Source of the DNA: an uncultured Clostridiaceae bacterium | GTDB lineage: Bacteria > Bacillota > Clostridia > Lachnospirales > Lachnospiraceae | Direction: 5' to 3' | Length of the DNA stretch: 23,207 bases | Assembly: GCA_902477765.1 (NCBI GenBank) | Contig: CABSIM010000042.1 | Location: 1-23,207, forward strand | Shown: one piece after another, positions 7,366 through 15,566 of the stretch | Numbering within the stretch: position 1 is the stretch's first letter | Layout of the letters: each line of letters opens with the position of its first letter | Notes under the pieces: model-generated | Told to the model about the DNA's origin: nothing | The model's input: only the letters and a program-made list of their open reading frames with translations | Databases searched by the model: none | Position numbers and translations under genes: made by a program

Positions 7366-8868
7366 ATGATTTATAATGCCATCAGAAACCTGGTCCGCTA
7401 TGGACTGGATACAGGACTTTTGAAAAAAGAAGATGAGATCTATGCCAGAAATCAGATTCTGGACGTGCTGGGCCTGGATGAATACGAGGAACCGGCTGTT
7501 CAGGAAGGAGCGGAAGATCTGGAAGGAATCCTGGCAGAACTTCTGGATTATGCGGCGGAAAAAGGAATTCTGGAACATGACAGCGTGGTATATCGGGACC
7601 TTCTGGATACAAAGCTCATGAACTGCCTGATGCCGCGTCCCAGCGAAGTGACGGAAAAATTCTGGACTATATACAAAACAGAGTCGCCGGAAGCAGCAAC
7701 CGGTTATTTTTACAAACTGAGCCAGGATTCCGATTATATCCGCAGATACCGGGTGTGCAGGGATCTGAAATGGGTGGCTCCCACGGAATACGGGGATCTG
7801 GACATCACGGTGAATCTGTCAAAACCGGAAAAAGACCCCAAGGCCATCGCTGCTGCCAAACTGGCAAAACAGAGCGGCTATCCCAAATGCCTTCTGTGCA
7901 TGGAAAACGTGGGATATGCCGGAAGAGTCAATCATCCTGCCAGAAACAACCACAGGATCATTTCTCTGACCATGAACGGAGAAACATGGGGATTTCAGTA
8001 CTCCCCCTATGTTTATTATAATGAACACTGTATTGTTTTCAACGGGACTCATACCCCGATGAAAATTGACAGAACCACATTTGTCAAACTGTTTGATTTT
8101 GTCAGCCAGTTCCCCCACTATTTCCTGGGCTCCAATGCGGATCTTCCCATTGTCGGGGGGTCGATTCTGAGCCATGATCATTTCCAGGGCGGAAATTATA
8201 CATTTGCCATGGCAAAGGCTCCGGTGGAAAAGACTGTTTCCGTGAAGGGATTTGAAGATGTGGAGGCAGGCATTGTGAAATGGCCCATGTCCGTCATACG
8301 GACCAGGTCAAGAAATCCGGAAAGGCTGATCGATCTGGGAGAAAAGATCCTGAATGCCTGGAGAGGGTATACGGACGAGGCTGCATTTGTTTTTGCCGAG
8401 ACCGACGGAGAACCCCACAACACCATTACGCCCATTGCCAGAAAACGGGGAGAATTCTATGAACTGGATCTGGTACTCAGGAACAATATCACCACGGAGG
8501 AGCATCCGCTGGGTGTGTTCCATCCCCATCAGCCGTTACACCATATCAAAAAGGAAAATATCGGTCTGATTGAAGTCATGGGACTGGCTGTGCTGCCGTC
8601 CAGACTGAAAGAAGAACTGGCGCTTCTGGCAGACTGCATGGTAAACGGAAAGGATATCCGGAAGGAAGAAAGCATTGAAAAGCATGCGGACTGGGTGGAA
8701 GGATTCCTTCCGAAATATGACTCCGTCACAGAAGAAAATGTGATGGATATTCTGAAAAAAGAAGTGGGACTGGTATTTGCACAGGTGCTGGAAGATGCCG
8801 GCGTATACAAAAGAAACGCAGAGGGAATGGAAGCGTTTGACCGTTTCATTGCATATCTGAACCGCTGA
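7366..8868 (+). CDS. galT: UDP-glucose--hexose-1-phosphate uridylyltransferase, class II
   Basis: Leloir pathway enzyme: swaps UMP between UDP-glucose and galactose-1-phosphate in the cytoplasm. The 500-aa length and sequence fit the class II (Firmicutes) type rather than the ~350-aa class I enzyme. Key stretches are NEHCIVFNGTHTPMKI, GSNADLPIVGGSILSHDHFQGG (His270, His272, Gln274, the nucleotidyl-transfer region), GEPHNTITPIARKRG and VFHPHQPLHHIKKENIG. ATG 7366 follows GGGAGG with 7 bp spacing; a longer GTG form from 7336 lacks a ribosome site. It has its own promoter. No galK or galE is in the window, so it is separated from the other Leloir genes. No terminator was seen after it, so some read-through into the cda unit is possible. 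Confidence 0.96.
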   Translation: MIYNAIRNLVRYGLDTGLLKKEDEIYARNQILDVLGLDEYEEPAVQEGAEDLEGILAELLDYAAEKGILEHDSVVYRDLLDTKLMNCLMPRPSEVTEKFWTIYKTESPEAATGYFYKLSQDSDYIRRYRVCRDLKWVAPTEYGDLDITVNLSKPEKDPKAIAAAKLAKQSGYPKCLLCMENVGYAGRVNHPARNNHRIISLTMNGETWGFQYSPYVYYNEHCIVFNGTHTPMKIDRTTFVKLFDFVSQFPHYFLGSNADLPIVGGSILSHDHFQGGNYTFAMAKAPVEKTVSVKGFEDVEAGIVKWPMSVIRTRSRNPERLIDLGEKILNAWRGYTDEAAFVFAETDGEPHNTITPIARKRGEFYELDLVLRNNITTEEHPLGVFHPHQPLHHIKKENIGLIEVMGLAVLPSRLKEELALLADCMVNGKDIRKEESIEKHADWVEGFLPKYDSVTEENVMDILKKEVGLVFAQVLEDAGVYKRNAEGMEAFDRFIAYLNR

Positions 8869-8933
8869 ATTGTTTCATTTTCCTTAACATTTCTTTAATT
8901 GGCCATAAGAAACTCGCCAAGAGAAAAGGGATA

Positions 8934-8942
8934 TGATATAAT
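8934..8942 (+). promoter_or_regulatory. Extended -10 promoter of the cdaA-containing operon
   Basis: TGATATAAT with no good -35. Upstream, TTAACA (8884-8889) and TTAATT (8895-8900) are 11 bp apart, a weak hint of an OmpR/PhoP-type site. Confidence 0.5.
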
Positions 8943-8977
8943 GGGAACGCTTGGCAAAACCAGAAAAGGAGAAATCT

Positions 8978-9403
8978 ATGCTCAACGAAGAGAAGATCAA
9001 GCTGATGACCGGGATCGCCATGTTTGAAAAGAAAGCAGAAAAAGAAGTCTTTCCCGTTAATCGCTATTTCAAGGGGGATTATGTCAGCTTTCATATGCTG
9101 CGCTCCTTCATCTCCTATACGTTTTCCTGTATCCTGATCCTTCTTCTCTGGCTTCTGTATTCCATCGAGGAAATTCTGGACACCATGGATCTGGAGGCGC
9201 TTTTCAGTACGGCGAAACATATGGCGGTCTATTATGTGCTGGGACTGGCGGTATATCTGTTCATTACCCACAGGATTTATTCCGCCAGGTATGATACTGC
9301 CGTCAAAAACATGAAGATTTATCAGGCAAAGCTGCGCCGGCTGGAGAAACGCTATGAAAGCCAGTCCGGGCAGAAGGACAGTGAGGGAGGAAGAGGCGCA
9401 TGA
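8978..9403 (+). CDS. Unrecognised small membrane protein, first gene of cda operon
   Basis: I do not recognise this 141-aa protein. A charged N-terminal stretch (KKAEKEVFPVNRYFKGDYVS) is followed by two membrane helices (SYTFSCILILLLWLLYSIEE, then MAVYYVLGLAVYLFITHRI) and a basic, helical, probably coiled-coil C-terminus (YQAKLRRLEKRYESQSGQ). ATG 8978 has AAGGAG 8 bp upstream; the earlier in-frame start at 8951 does not. The stop codon overlaps the start of the next membrane gene (ATGATG), so translation is coupled. The context suggests a role in the membrane near the c-di-AMP cyclase, but nothing in the sequence states a function. Confidence 0.8.
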   Translation: MLNEEKIKLMTGIAMFEKKAEKEVFPVNRYFKGDYVSFHMLRSFISYTFSCILILLLWLLYSIEEILDTMDLEALFSTAKHMAVYYVLGLAVYLFITHRIYSARYDTAVKNMKIYQAKLRRLEKRYESQSGQKDSEGGRGA

Positions 9404-10365
9404 TGGGACTGCTGGTTTTTAAGGAAAAGCTGAAACGCTTCTATGCGAAACATAATATTTATATCACACCTGCAATCAGATTCCTGGTGGGCTTCTGTGT
9501 ATTTTTCCTGATCAACTCCAATATCGGATTCATGTCCAAACTGAAAAATCCTCTGGTACCGCTGATCATGGGACTGGTGGCCTCCTGCATTCCCTACGGA
9601 GTAACGGCTTTTTTTGCAGGGTGTTTCATGCTGGTCCATATTTCGCAGGTTTCTCTGGAAGCTGCCCTGATCATGCTGGTATTCATGCTGGTGGTTATGG
9701 CATTGTATTACGGATTCCGTCCGGGCGACGGATTCCTTCTTCTGCTGACACCCATGATGTTCTTTTTCAACGTGCCGTACGTGGTGCCGCTGATCATGGG
9801 TCTTTCGGGAAGCTTTCTGTCCATTGTTCCGGTGAGCTGCGGTGTCTGCATCTACTATATGATCATGTATGTGAAGCAGAATGCCGGTGTTCTGGCAGGC
9901 GGTTCCATGTCGGAGACGGCCCAGCGGTTTATCCAGATCGTAAAGAGCGTATTCGGAAATGAGCAGATGTGGGTCATGGTGTTTGCGTTTGCTGTTTCCA
10001 TTCTGGTGGTCTATATCATCAAGAATCTGTCCGTGGACTATGCCTGGTCCATTGCCATTGTTGTAGGCGTCATTACTCAGCTTCTGGTTATTTTCATAGG
10101 AGATTTCAACTTTGACCTGTCCCTGTCCGTTACGGGCATGGTGGCGGGAGTCCTGATTTCTCTGGCGCTGGCATTCATCTACCAGTTTTTTGCCTTTGCT
10201 GTGGATTACTCCAGAACGGAATATACGCAGTTTGAAGATGATGATTATTACTATTATGTAAAAGCGGTTCCGAAAATTGCCGTATCCGCTCCGGATGTCA
10301 AGGTACACCGGATCAATGAAAGAAAGAATGTCAGACGGGAACGGAATCCGCAGCGTCAAAAATAA
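9400..10365 (+). CDS. Unrecognised polytopic membrane protein upstream of cdaA
   Basis: A 321-aa protein of unknown function. After a basic start (FKEKLKRFYAKHNIYI) there are roughly eight to ten hydrophobic segments, including FLVGFCVFFLINSNIGFM, LIMGLVASCIPYGVTAFFAG and VMVFAFAVSILVVYII. About 55 hydrophilic C-terminal residues follow, with an unusual acidic/aromatic cluster (DDDYYYYVKA) and a basic end (RINERKNVRRERNPQRQK). It overlaps the previous gene by 4 bp and precedes cdaA by 24 bp. It has no ABC-type signature or recognisable catalytic motif. The very long minus-strand frame opposite it is a codon-bias shadow. Confidence 0.8.
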   Translation: MMGLLVFKEKLKRFYAKHNIYITPAIRFLVGFCVFFLINSNIGFMSKLKNPLVPLIMGLVASCIPYGVTAFFAGCFMLVHISQVSLEAALIMLVFMLVVMALYYGFRPGDGFLLLLTPMMFFFNVPYVVPLIMGLSGSFLSIVPVSCGVCIYYMIMYVKQNAGVLAGGSMSETAQRFIQIVKSVFGNEQMWVMVFAFAVSILVVYIIKNLSVDYAWSIAIVVGVITQLLVIFIGDFNFDLSLSVTGMVAGVLISLALAFIYQFFAFAVDYSRTEYTQFEDDDYYYYVKAVPKIAVSAPDVKVHRINERKNVRRERNPQRQK

Positions 10366-10389
10366 AATATAAGAAATGGTGGTGAGGAT

Positions 10390-11259
10390 ATGACAGAATT
10401 TTTGGGACGCATGTATTCCTGGTTTGCGTTCATTCCGAAGATTTCTCTGGTAAATCTTCTGGAAATTCTGATTATTTCCTTCCTGATCTATGAGATTCTG
10501 ACCTGGGTTCAGAACACCCGGGCATGGGCACTGCTAAAGGGCGGCCTGGTGATCATTGTATTTTACCTGGCAGCGTCCCTGCTGCATCTGACGACCATCA
10601 CCTGGATGATCAATCATATGGGACAGCTGGCCCTGATTGCCCTGATCATAATTTTCCAGCCGGAGCTGAGACGGGCTCTGGAGCAGCTGGGAAGCAAGAA
10701 CATCCTGACAGAATTTTTTGCAACGGAAAGTACGAGAGCACAGGAAGGATATACAGAAAAAACAGTCAATGAGATTGTAAAGGCTGCTTTTGAAATGGGA
10801 AAGGTAAAAACCGGCGCCCTGATCGTTATTGAGAGGGAAACACCTCTGCAGGAGATCGAACGTACCGGGATTGCCGTGGACGGTATTGTGTCCAGCCAGC
10901 TGCTGATCAATATTTTTGAGCACAACACGCCCCTTCACGACGGAGCCGTGATTGTGCGGGGAAACCGTGTGACGGCGGCCACCTGTTACCTGCCGCTGTC
11001 TGACAACCTGAGCATCAGCAAGGATCTCGGGACGAGACATCGTGCGGCGCTGGGAATCAGTGAATCCACGGACAGTATGACGGTTGTGGTGTCGGAGGAA
11101 ACAGGACGCGTCAGTCTGGCAGAGGGTGGAAAGCTCACCAGAATCAGCGATCAGGACGCGCTCCGCAGTGCTCTTAACATTGCGCCCAAGGAGGAAATCG
11201 GTGTAGGGCGGTTCCGTATCAGAAAGGGAAGGCATAAAAATGAAAGAAAAGATCAATAA
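10390..11259 (+). CDS. cdaA: Membrane diadenylate cyclase CdaA
   Basis: Makes cyclic di-AMP from two ATP; this second messenger controls K+ and osmolyte balance and cell-wall homeostasis. Three N-terminal membrane helices (about 20-90) precede the DAC domain. The two catalytic signatures are present: HDGA at 183-186 (in TPLHDGAVIVRGN) and RHR at 216-218 (in GTRHRAALG). The 289-aa length is usual. ATG 10390 has GGTGAGGAT immediately upstream. It overlaps cdaR by 20 bp, the usual arrangement. GlmM, often third in this operon, is not in the window. Confidence 0.97.
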   Translation: MTEFLGRMYSWFAFIPKISLVNLLEILIISFLIYEILTWVQNTRAWALLKGGLVIIVFYLAASLLHLTTITWMINHMGQLALIALIIIFQPELRRALEQLGSKNILTEFFATESTRAQEGYTEKTVNEIVKAAFEMGKVKTGALIVIERETPLQEIERTGIAVDGIVSSQLLINIFEHNTPLHDGAVIVRGNRVTAATCYLPLSDNLSISKDLGTRHRAALGISESTDSMTVVVSEETGRVSLAEGGKLTRISDQDALRSALNIAPKEEIGVGRFRIRKGRHKNERKDQ

Positions 11260-12679
11260 GCGATGGGGGATGAAACTTCTGTCACTGCTTTGTGCGTTCC
11301 TGGTATGGCTGGGGGTCGTCAATGTTGCCGACCCGGTGGTGACGGAAACCGTTGAGGTCCCCGTGGAAATTGAAAATGAAGAAATACTGACGGCCAATGA
11401 TCTTACGTATGAAATCATAGGAAAGAAAACGGCCACCATCAGTTACGAAGTAAAGACAACCAACGCCTACCGGATCCGCCCGGCAGATTTCCGTGCCTAT
11501 GCGGATATGACGGAGCTGTGGTCCGTGACGGGTTCCATTCCGATTCAGGTGGAGGTCCTGAATCATGCGGAATATCTGGAGGGAAATCCCACTCTGAAGA
11601 CATCGACCATCAAGATTGAAACAGAACCTCTCCAGAAGAAAAAATTTGATCTGGCATCCAAAGTGACAGGTGAGGCGGAGGATGGCTATGAAGTGGGAGA
11701 AGTTTCTCTGTCCTCTTCCTATGTCTATGTGGAAGGTCCGGAATCCCTGATCGGCCAGATCAGCAGTGCGGGTATTGAGATCAATGTGGAAGGTGCCACA
11801 GAGGATCTGGAAGGTTCCGCGGAAATCCAGTTTTATGATGCCAACGGCAACAGAATCACTCTCAGTGAACGGATTGAAAGCGATACGGAACAGGTTCAGT
11901 ATAAAGTCACAGTTCTGAAGGTGAAAAATGTTTCTCTGGATTTCCAGGTTACCGGTCAGGTGGCATCGGGTTACCGGTATACAGGTGTGGAATGTCCGGT
12001 TCAGTCGGTTCCGCTGGTGGGACTGAAGTCAACGCTGGCGTCCCTGAATACCATTACAATTCCCGGGGAGGAACTGGATATCACAGGAGCCAGAGGAAAT
12101 GTGGTGAAAACCATCAATCTCAATGAGTATCTTCCGGAGTCTGTGACCATTGCGGGAAGTGCGCCTCACGAGATTCAGGTGACCATTCTGGTGGAACGCC
12201 TGGTGGAACGCTCCTTCACCGTTGATTCCGATGAGATAAATCTTACCGGGAAGGACAGTGAACTGGTTTATGAACCTTCCCAGGCTTCCGTGACAGTGCG
12301 CATCCGTGCTCTGTCAGAAGATCTGGATAGTCTGGAGCTGAGCGGCAGCGATCTGACCGTGGATGTTTCTTCCATGACCGAAGGGACGCATACCGTCCGT
12401 CCGAGACTGGAACTGGGAGATGCCTATGATGTGGTCAGTATACCTGAAATTGAAATAAAAGTCACAAAAGTATCGGACGGGCCCGGAGAGGAGGAGTCTT
12501 CCCAGGCGGCCGGACAGACTCAGGCGGCAGCCGGAACCGAAACGGAGGGAAGCCAGCAGGGGACGGAAGGTTCGGGAAATCACCAGCTGGTGCCGCCGCA
12601 CACATCTGCGGCAGCCGGTGAAACAGAGGCTGTGGAAGCCGGCAGCGGTACTGCTGAATCCGGTCGTTCCGGCGGCTGA
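11240..12679 (+). CDS. cdaR: CdaR/YbbR-domain regulator of CdaA
   Basis: Extracytoplasmic protein that binds and modulates CdaA in Firmicutes. One N-terminal membrane helix (MKLLSLLCAFLVWLGVVNV) is followed by about four YbbR repeats to roughly residue 410. Each ends in a beta-rich VxV or VPV-like segment, for example VPVEIENEE, IQVEVLNHA and VPLVGLKST. The last 60 residues are low-complexity (Ser, Gly, Ala, Gln, Glu, Thr), probably an exposed flexible tail. The start overlaps the 3' end of cdaA by 20 bp; a weak AAGGGAAGG lies upstream. Identification is firm from the fold pattern and gene order. Confidence 0.93.
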   Translation: MKEKINKRWGMKLLSLLCAFLVWLGVVNVADPVVTETVEVPVEIENEEILTANDLTYEIIGKKTATISYEVKTTNAYRIRPADFRAYADMTELWSVTGSIPIQVEVLNHAEYLEGNPTLKTSTIKIETEPLQKKKFDLASKVTGEAEDGYEVGEVSLSSSYVYVEGPESLIGQISSAGIEINVEGATEDLEGSAEIQFYDANGNRITLSERIESDTEQVQYKVTVLKVKNVSLDFQVTGQVASGYRYTGVECPVQSVPLVGLKSTLASLNTITIPGEELDITGARGNVVKTINLNEYLPESVTIAGSAPHEIQVTILVERLVERSFTVDSDEINLTGKDSELVYEPSQASVTVRIRALSEDLDSLELSGSDLTVDVSSMTEGTHTVRPRLELGDAYDVVSIPEIEIKVTKVSDGPGEEESSQAAGQTQAAAGTETEGSQQGTEGSGNHQLVPPHTSAAAGETEAVEAGSGTAESGRSGG

Positions 12680-12743
12680 ATCCCGGAAATTCCGGATACA
12701 GACAGAAGAACGGTGACAAGAGACGAAATGTAGGAGAACAGAT

Positions 12744-13007
12744 ATGGTAAGCCAGAGAGTAATAATCAAGAACCCCACCGGCCTGCATCTGCGGCCGGCA
12801 GGGCTTCTCTGCAAAGAGGCCCTGAAATATCAGTCATCGATCCGTTTCCAGTATCGGAATATGACAGCCAATGCCAAAAGTGTTCTGAGCGTTCTGGGAG
12901 CCTGCGTAAAGAGCGGGGATGAAGTGGAATTTTTCTGCGAAGGGCCGGATGAAGAAGAGGCTCTGTCTGCAATCATAGGACTCATTGAGTCCGGGCTTGG
13001 TGAATAG
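12744..13007 (+). CDS. HPr-family phosphocarrier protein
   Basis: An 87-aa HPr-like protein. It retains the PTS phosphorylation site His15 (NPTGLHLRPAG) and the regulatory Ser46 (ANAKSVLSVLGA) that HPr kinase/phosphorylase uses in Firmicutes catabolite control, so both functions are possible. Departures from canonical HPr are Leu16 instead of Ala and SVLSVLGA instead of SIMGVMSL. No Enzyme I gene is adjacent; it lies inside the cda operon. It could be the main ptsH or a paralog. AGGAG lies 8 bp before the ATG. The next gene starts 8 bp after the stop. Confidence 0.9.
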   Translation: MVSQRVIIKNPTGLHLRPAGLLCKEALKYQSSIRFQYRNMTANAKSVLSVLGACVKSGDEVEFFCEGPDEEEALSAIIGLIESGLGE

Positions 13008-13014
13008 GAAATCT

Positions 13015-14328
13015 ATGACAGTCTATCTTATATGTTATGGCGCCGGTATGCTGTTTGCATCCAGCGCCCATTACTATTTGTCGGGAGCCTGTCTGATGGC
13101 TGCCGCAGTCTATCTTTATTTTTACGATTACAGGAGGACCGGGAATCCGCTCCATCTGCGAGCCCTGTTTTCACTGTTCTGGGTAGGAGGAGAAGGAATT
13201 TCCTGCCTGAAGCTGTCCAGACTTCAGACAGACTGGAGCCTGGAGACGTGGGCCGTCTTTTTTGTGGCTTTTACAGCATTCTGGACGGTATTCCATTTCC
13301 TGACCCCGGGGGAAGGGCAGACGGGACAGATTTCCGGCGGGGAGAAACGCCTGACACTTGGTGCTGAGGACAGCAGAGGACTTTTTGAAGTCATTCTGAT
13401 TCTGACAGCAGTTTCCTTCTGTGCATTTCTGCTGGAAGCGGCTGTGCTGGGCTATGTGCCGTTTTTTGTACGCGGCGTGCCTCATGCCTATTCCTATTTT
13501 CATATTTCCGGTGTCCACTATGTTACGGTTTCCTGTGTGCTGGTTCCGGCTTTTTCCGTGGTGCTTTTTCTGGGAGACAGGACATTGTCCGCAGGAAAAA
13601 GAACGGCAGTTTCACTGGCCTGCGCCGTGAGCCTTTTGATACCGGTGCTCTGTGTATCCAGATTCCAGCTGATTTTTGCAGTGATTCTTGGCGTACTGAC
13701 ATACATGCTGACAAGCGGAAGAAAAAAGCTCCGTTATCTTTTTGCGGCAACTGCGGCGCTGCTTCCGGTTTATGTGGTTCTGACCATAGCCAGAAGCCAT
13801 GACGTGGCATACCTCAACGGAATTTTTGAAATGAAAAATTCCCGGATGCCCATTTTCATTACGCAGCCGTATATGTATATTGCCAATAATTATGATAATT
13901 TCAACTGCCTGGTGGAGCAGCTGCCTGAACATGCCATGGGACTGAAGGGAATGTTTCCGCTCTGGGCCCTTACGGGACTGAAATTTCTGAGACCGGAACT
14001 GGTGAATTTTCCCATATATACCACAAAAGAAGAACTGACGACGGTCACCCTGTTTTATGATGCCTATTATGATTTCGGCATTGCCGGTGTGTTCTTTTTC
14101 TCGTGTCTTCTGGGAGCAGCTGCCGCATGGCTGTCAGAAAAAATGAAGACAGCCGGCCATCCGGTCTGGTTCCTGGTGGGCGGCCAGATGGCGTTATATT
14201 TTATGCTGTCCTTTTTTACCACCTGGTTTTCCAATCCCACCACCTGGTTTTATTTTGCAGTTACGGGAGCCGCCGCCCTGTACATACGAATCAGGAAAAA
14301 GATAAGAGTTAGGAGGAGTCTGCGATGA
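13015..14328 (+). CDS. O-antigen/oligosaccharide repeat-unit polymerase-like membrane protein
   Basis: A 437-aa protein with about ten membrane segments and a large loop in the C-terminal half (SHDVAYLNGIFEMKNSR to TKEELTTVTLFYDAYYDFG). The layout and the NNYDNFNCLVEQ...NFPIY...YYDFGIAG pattern resemble Wzy-type oligosaccharide repeat-unit polymerases. Those enzymes join undecaprenyl-linked sugar units at the outer face of the membrane. ATG 13015 follows AGGAAATCT; the longer TTG form from 12985 would overlap HPr. The stop overlaps the start of the aminotransferase by 4 bp. There are no glycosyltransferase genes nearby, so its substrate is unclear and the family call is a tentative reading of topology and motifs. 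Confidence 0.6.
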   Translation: MTVYLICYGAGMLFASSAHYYLSGACLMAAAVYLYFYDYRRTGNPLHLRALFSLFWVGGEGISCLKLSRLQTDWSLETWAVFFVAFTAFWTVFHFLTPGEGQTGQISGGEKRLTLGAEDSRGLFEVILILTAVSFCAFLLEAAVLGYVPFFVRGVPHAYSYFHISGVHYVTVSCVLVPAFSVVLFLGDRTLSAGKRTAVSLACAVSLLIPVLCVSRFQLIFAVILGVLTYMLTSGRKKLRYLFAATAALLPVYVVLTIARSHDVAYLNGIFEMKNSRMPIFITQPYMYIANNYDNFNCLVEQLPEHAMGLKGMFPLWALTGLKFLRPELVNFPIYTTKEELTTVTLFYDAYYDFGIAGVFFFSCLLGAAAAWLSEKMKTAGHPVWFLVGGQMALYFMLSFFTTWFSNPTTWFYFAVTGAAALYIRIRKKIRVRRSLR

Positions 14329-15524
14329 TTTCAGAAAAAATGAAGCCTTTTATGGAAAATAACTCAGCGATCCGTGCCATGTTTGAGGAAGGAAACCGGA
14401 TGGCTGCATTATATGGAAGAGAAAATGTATATGATTTCAGCCTGGGAAATCCCAATGTGCCGGCACCTAAGGAAGTCAATGAAGGAATCATCAAGATTCT
14501 TTCGGAAGAGGATTCCACTCTGGTCCACGGCTACATGAGCAATGCGGGATTTGAAGATGTGCGGAAAGCCATTGCGGATTCCCTCAACAGCCGGTTCGGA
14601 ACTTCGTTCGGCGCTCATAATCTTATTATGACAGTAGGGGCTGCCAGCGGGCTGAATGTTATTCTGAAAAGTATTCTGAATCCGGATGATGAAGTCATTG
14701 TATTTGCTCCGTACTTTGTGGAATATGGAGGATATACCAGAAATTATGACGGCAGACTGGTGGTGATTTCTCCTGACACCGATACATTCATGCCGAAGCT
14801 GGAGGAGTTTGAAAAGAAAATCACTTCCAGAACCAAGGCGGTGATCATCAATAATCCCAATAATCCCACGGGAGTTGTATATCCGGCGGAGACCATCCGT
14901 GCCATGGCGGATATCATGCGGAAAAAAGAAAATGAATTCGGAACCTCCATTGTGCTGATTTCCGATGAGCCATACAGAGAACTCGCTTACGGCGGTGTGG
15001 AAGTTCCGTTTGTCACCAGATTTTACCATAATGCGGTGGTCTGCTACTCCTACAGCAAATCCCTGTCCCTGCCGGGAGAGCGGATCGGTTATCTGCTGAT
15101 TCCCGACGAAGCGGAGGAAAGCGGAGACCTGATTGCAGCGGCCACCATAGCCAACCGTGTTCTGGGGTGCGTCAATGCGCCGTCACTGATGCAGAAGGTG
15201 ATCCGGTACTGTATTGAGCAGAAGGCTTCCGTCAATCTGGAGGCATATGAAAGAAACAGGAATCTTCTGTATTCAGCGCTTACGGAATATGGCTTCCAGT
15301 GTGCAAAGCCGGACGGTGCGTTTTATCTTTTTGTGAAGTCTCCCGTGGCTGACGAAAAAGAATTCTGTGAAACCGCCAAAAAACATCATGTCCTTTTTGT
15401 ACCGGGAAGTTCGTTTGCATGTCCGGGTTATGTAAGGATCGCATACTGCGTATCCTATGAGCAGATTGAACGCTCTCTGCCGGCTTTCAGAGCCATTGCC
15501 GGAGAGTACGGACTGAATTCCTGA
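14325..15524 (+). CDS. Pyridoxal-phosphate aminotransferase, class I (AspC-like)
   Basis: Transfers an amino group between an amino acid and a 2-oxo acid. The 399-aa protein has the class I fold: YDFSLGNPNVPAP near the N-terminus, GAASGLNVILKS (PLP phosphate region), NNPNNPTGVVYP, ISDEPYRELAYGG (Asp and Tyr for the cofactor) and SYSKSLSLPGERIGY with the Schiff-base Lys245. The C-terminal GAFYLFVKSP and VRIAYC (substrate carboxylate Arg) are also present. Aspartate is a likely donor, but the sequence alone does not fix the substrate. Its ATG overlaps the upstream stop by 4 bp, with AGGAGG 8 bp before it, so translation is coupled to the polymerase-like gene. Confidence 0.93.
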   Translation: MISEKMKPFMENNSAIRAMFEEGNRMAALYGRENVYDFSLGNPNVPAPKEVNEGIIKILSEEDSTLVHGYMSNAGFEDVRKAIADSLNSRFGTSFGAHNLIMTVGAASGLNVILKSILNPDDEVIVFAPYFVEYGGYTRNYDGRLVVISPDTDTFMPKLEEFEKKITSRTKAVIINNPNNPTGVVYPAETIRAMADIMRKKENEFGTSIVLISDEPYRELAYGGVEVPFVTRFYHNAVVCYSYSKSLSLPGERIGYLLIPDEAEESGDLIAAATIANRVLGCVNAPSLMQKVIRYCIEQKASVNLEAYERNRNLLYSALTEYGFQCAKPDGAFYLFVKSPVADEKEFCETAKKHHVLFVPGSSFACPGYVRIAYCVSYEQIERSLPAFRAIAGEYGLNS

Positions 15525-15566
15525 CAGAAGAAAAGAAACGGGGGCATCAGAACAGGAAGCAGGTGA

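Noticed and set aside
9352..10359. 335-aa minus-strand frame opposite the membrane protein upstream of cdaA
   Set aside because: His/Gln/Asn-rich shadow with no ribosome site; the plus strand has clear membrane helices and coupled starts.
12683..12695. CCGGAA-A-TTCCGG near-palindrome between cdaR and HPr
   Set aside because: No U-run follows, and CCGGAA is a very common hexamer here from frequent CCG GAA codons; not enough for a terminator or operator.
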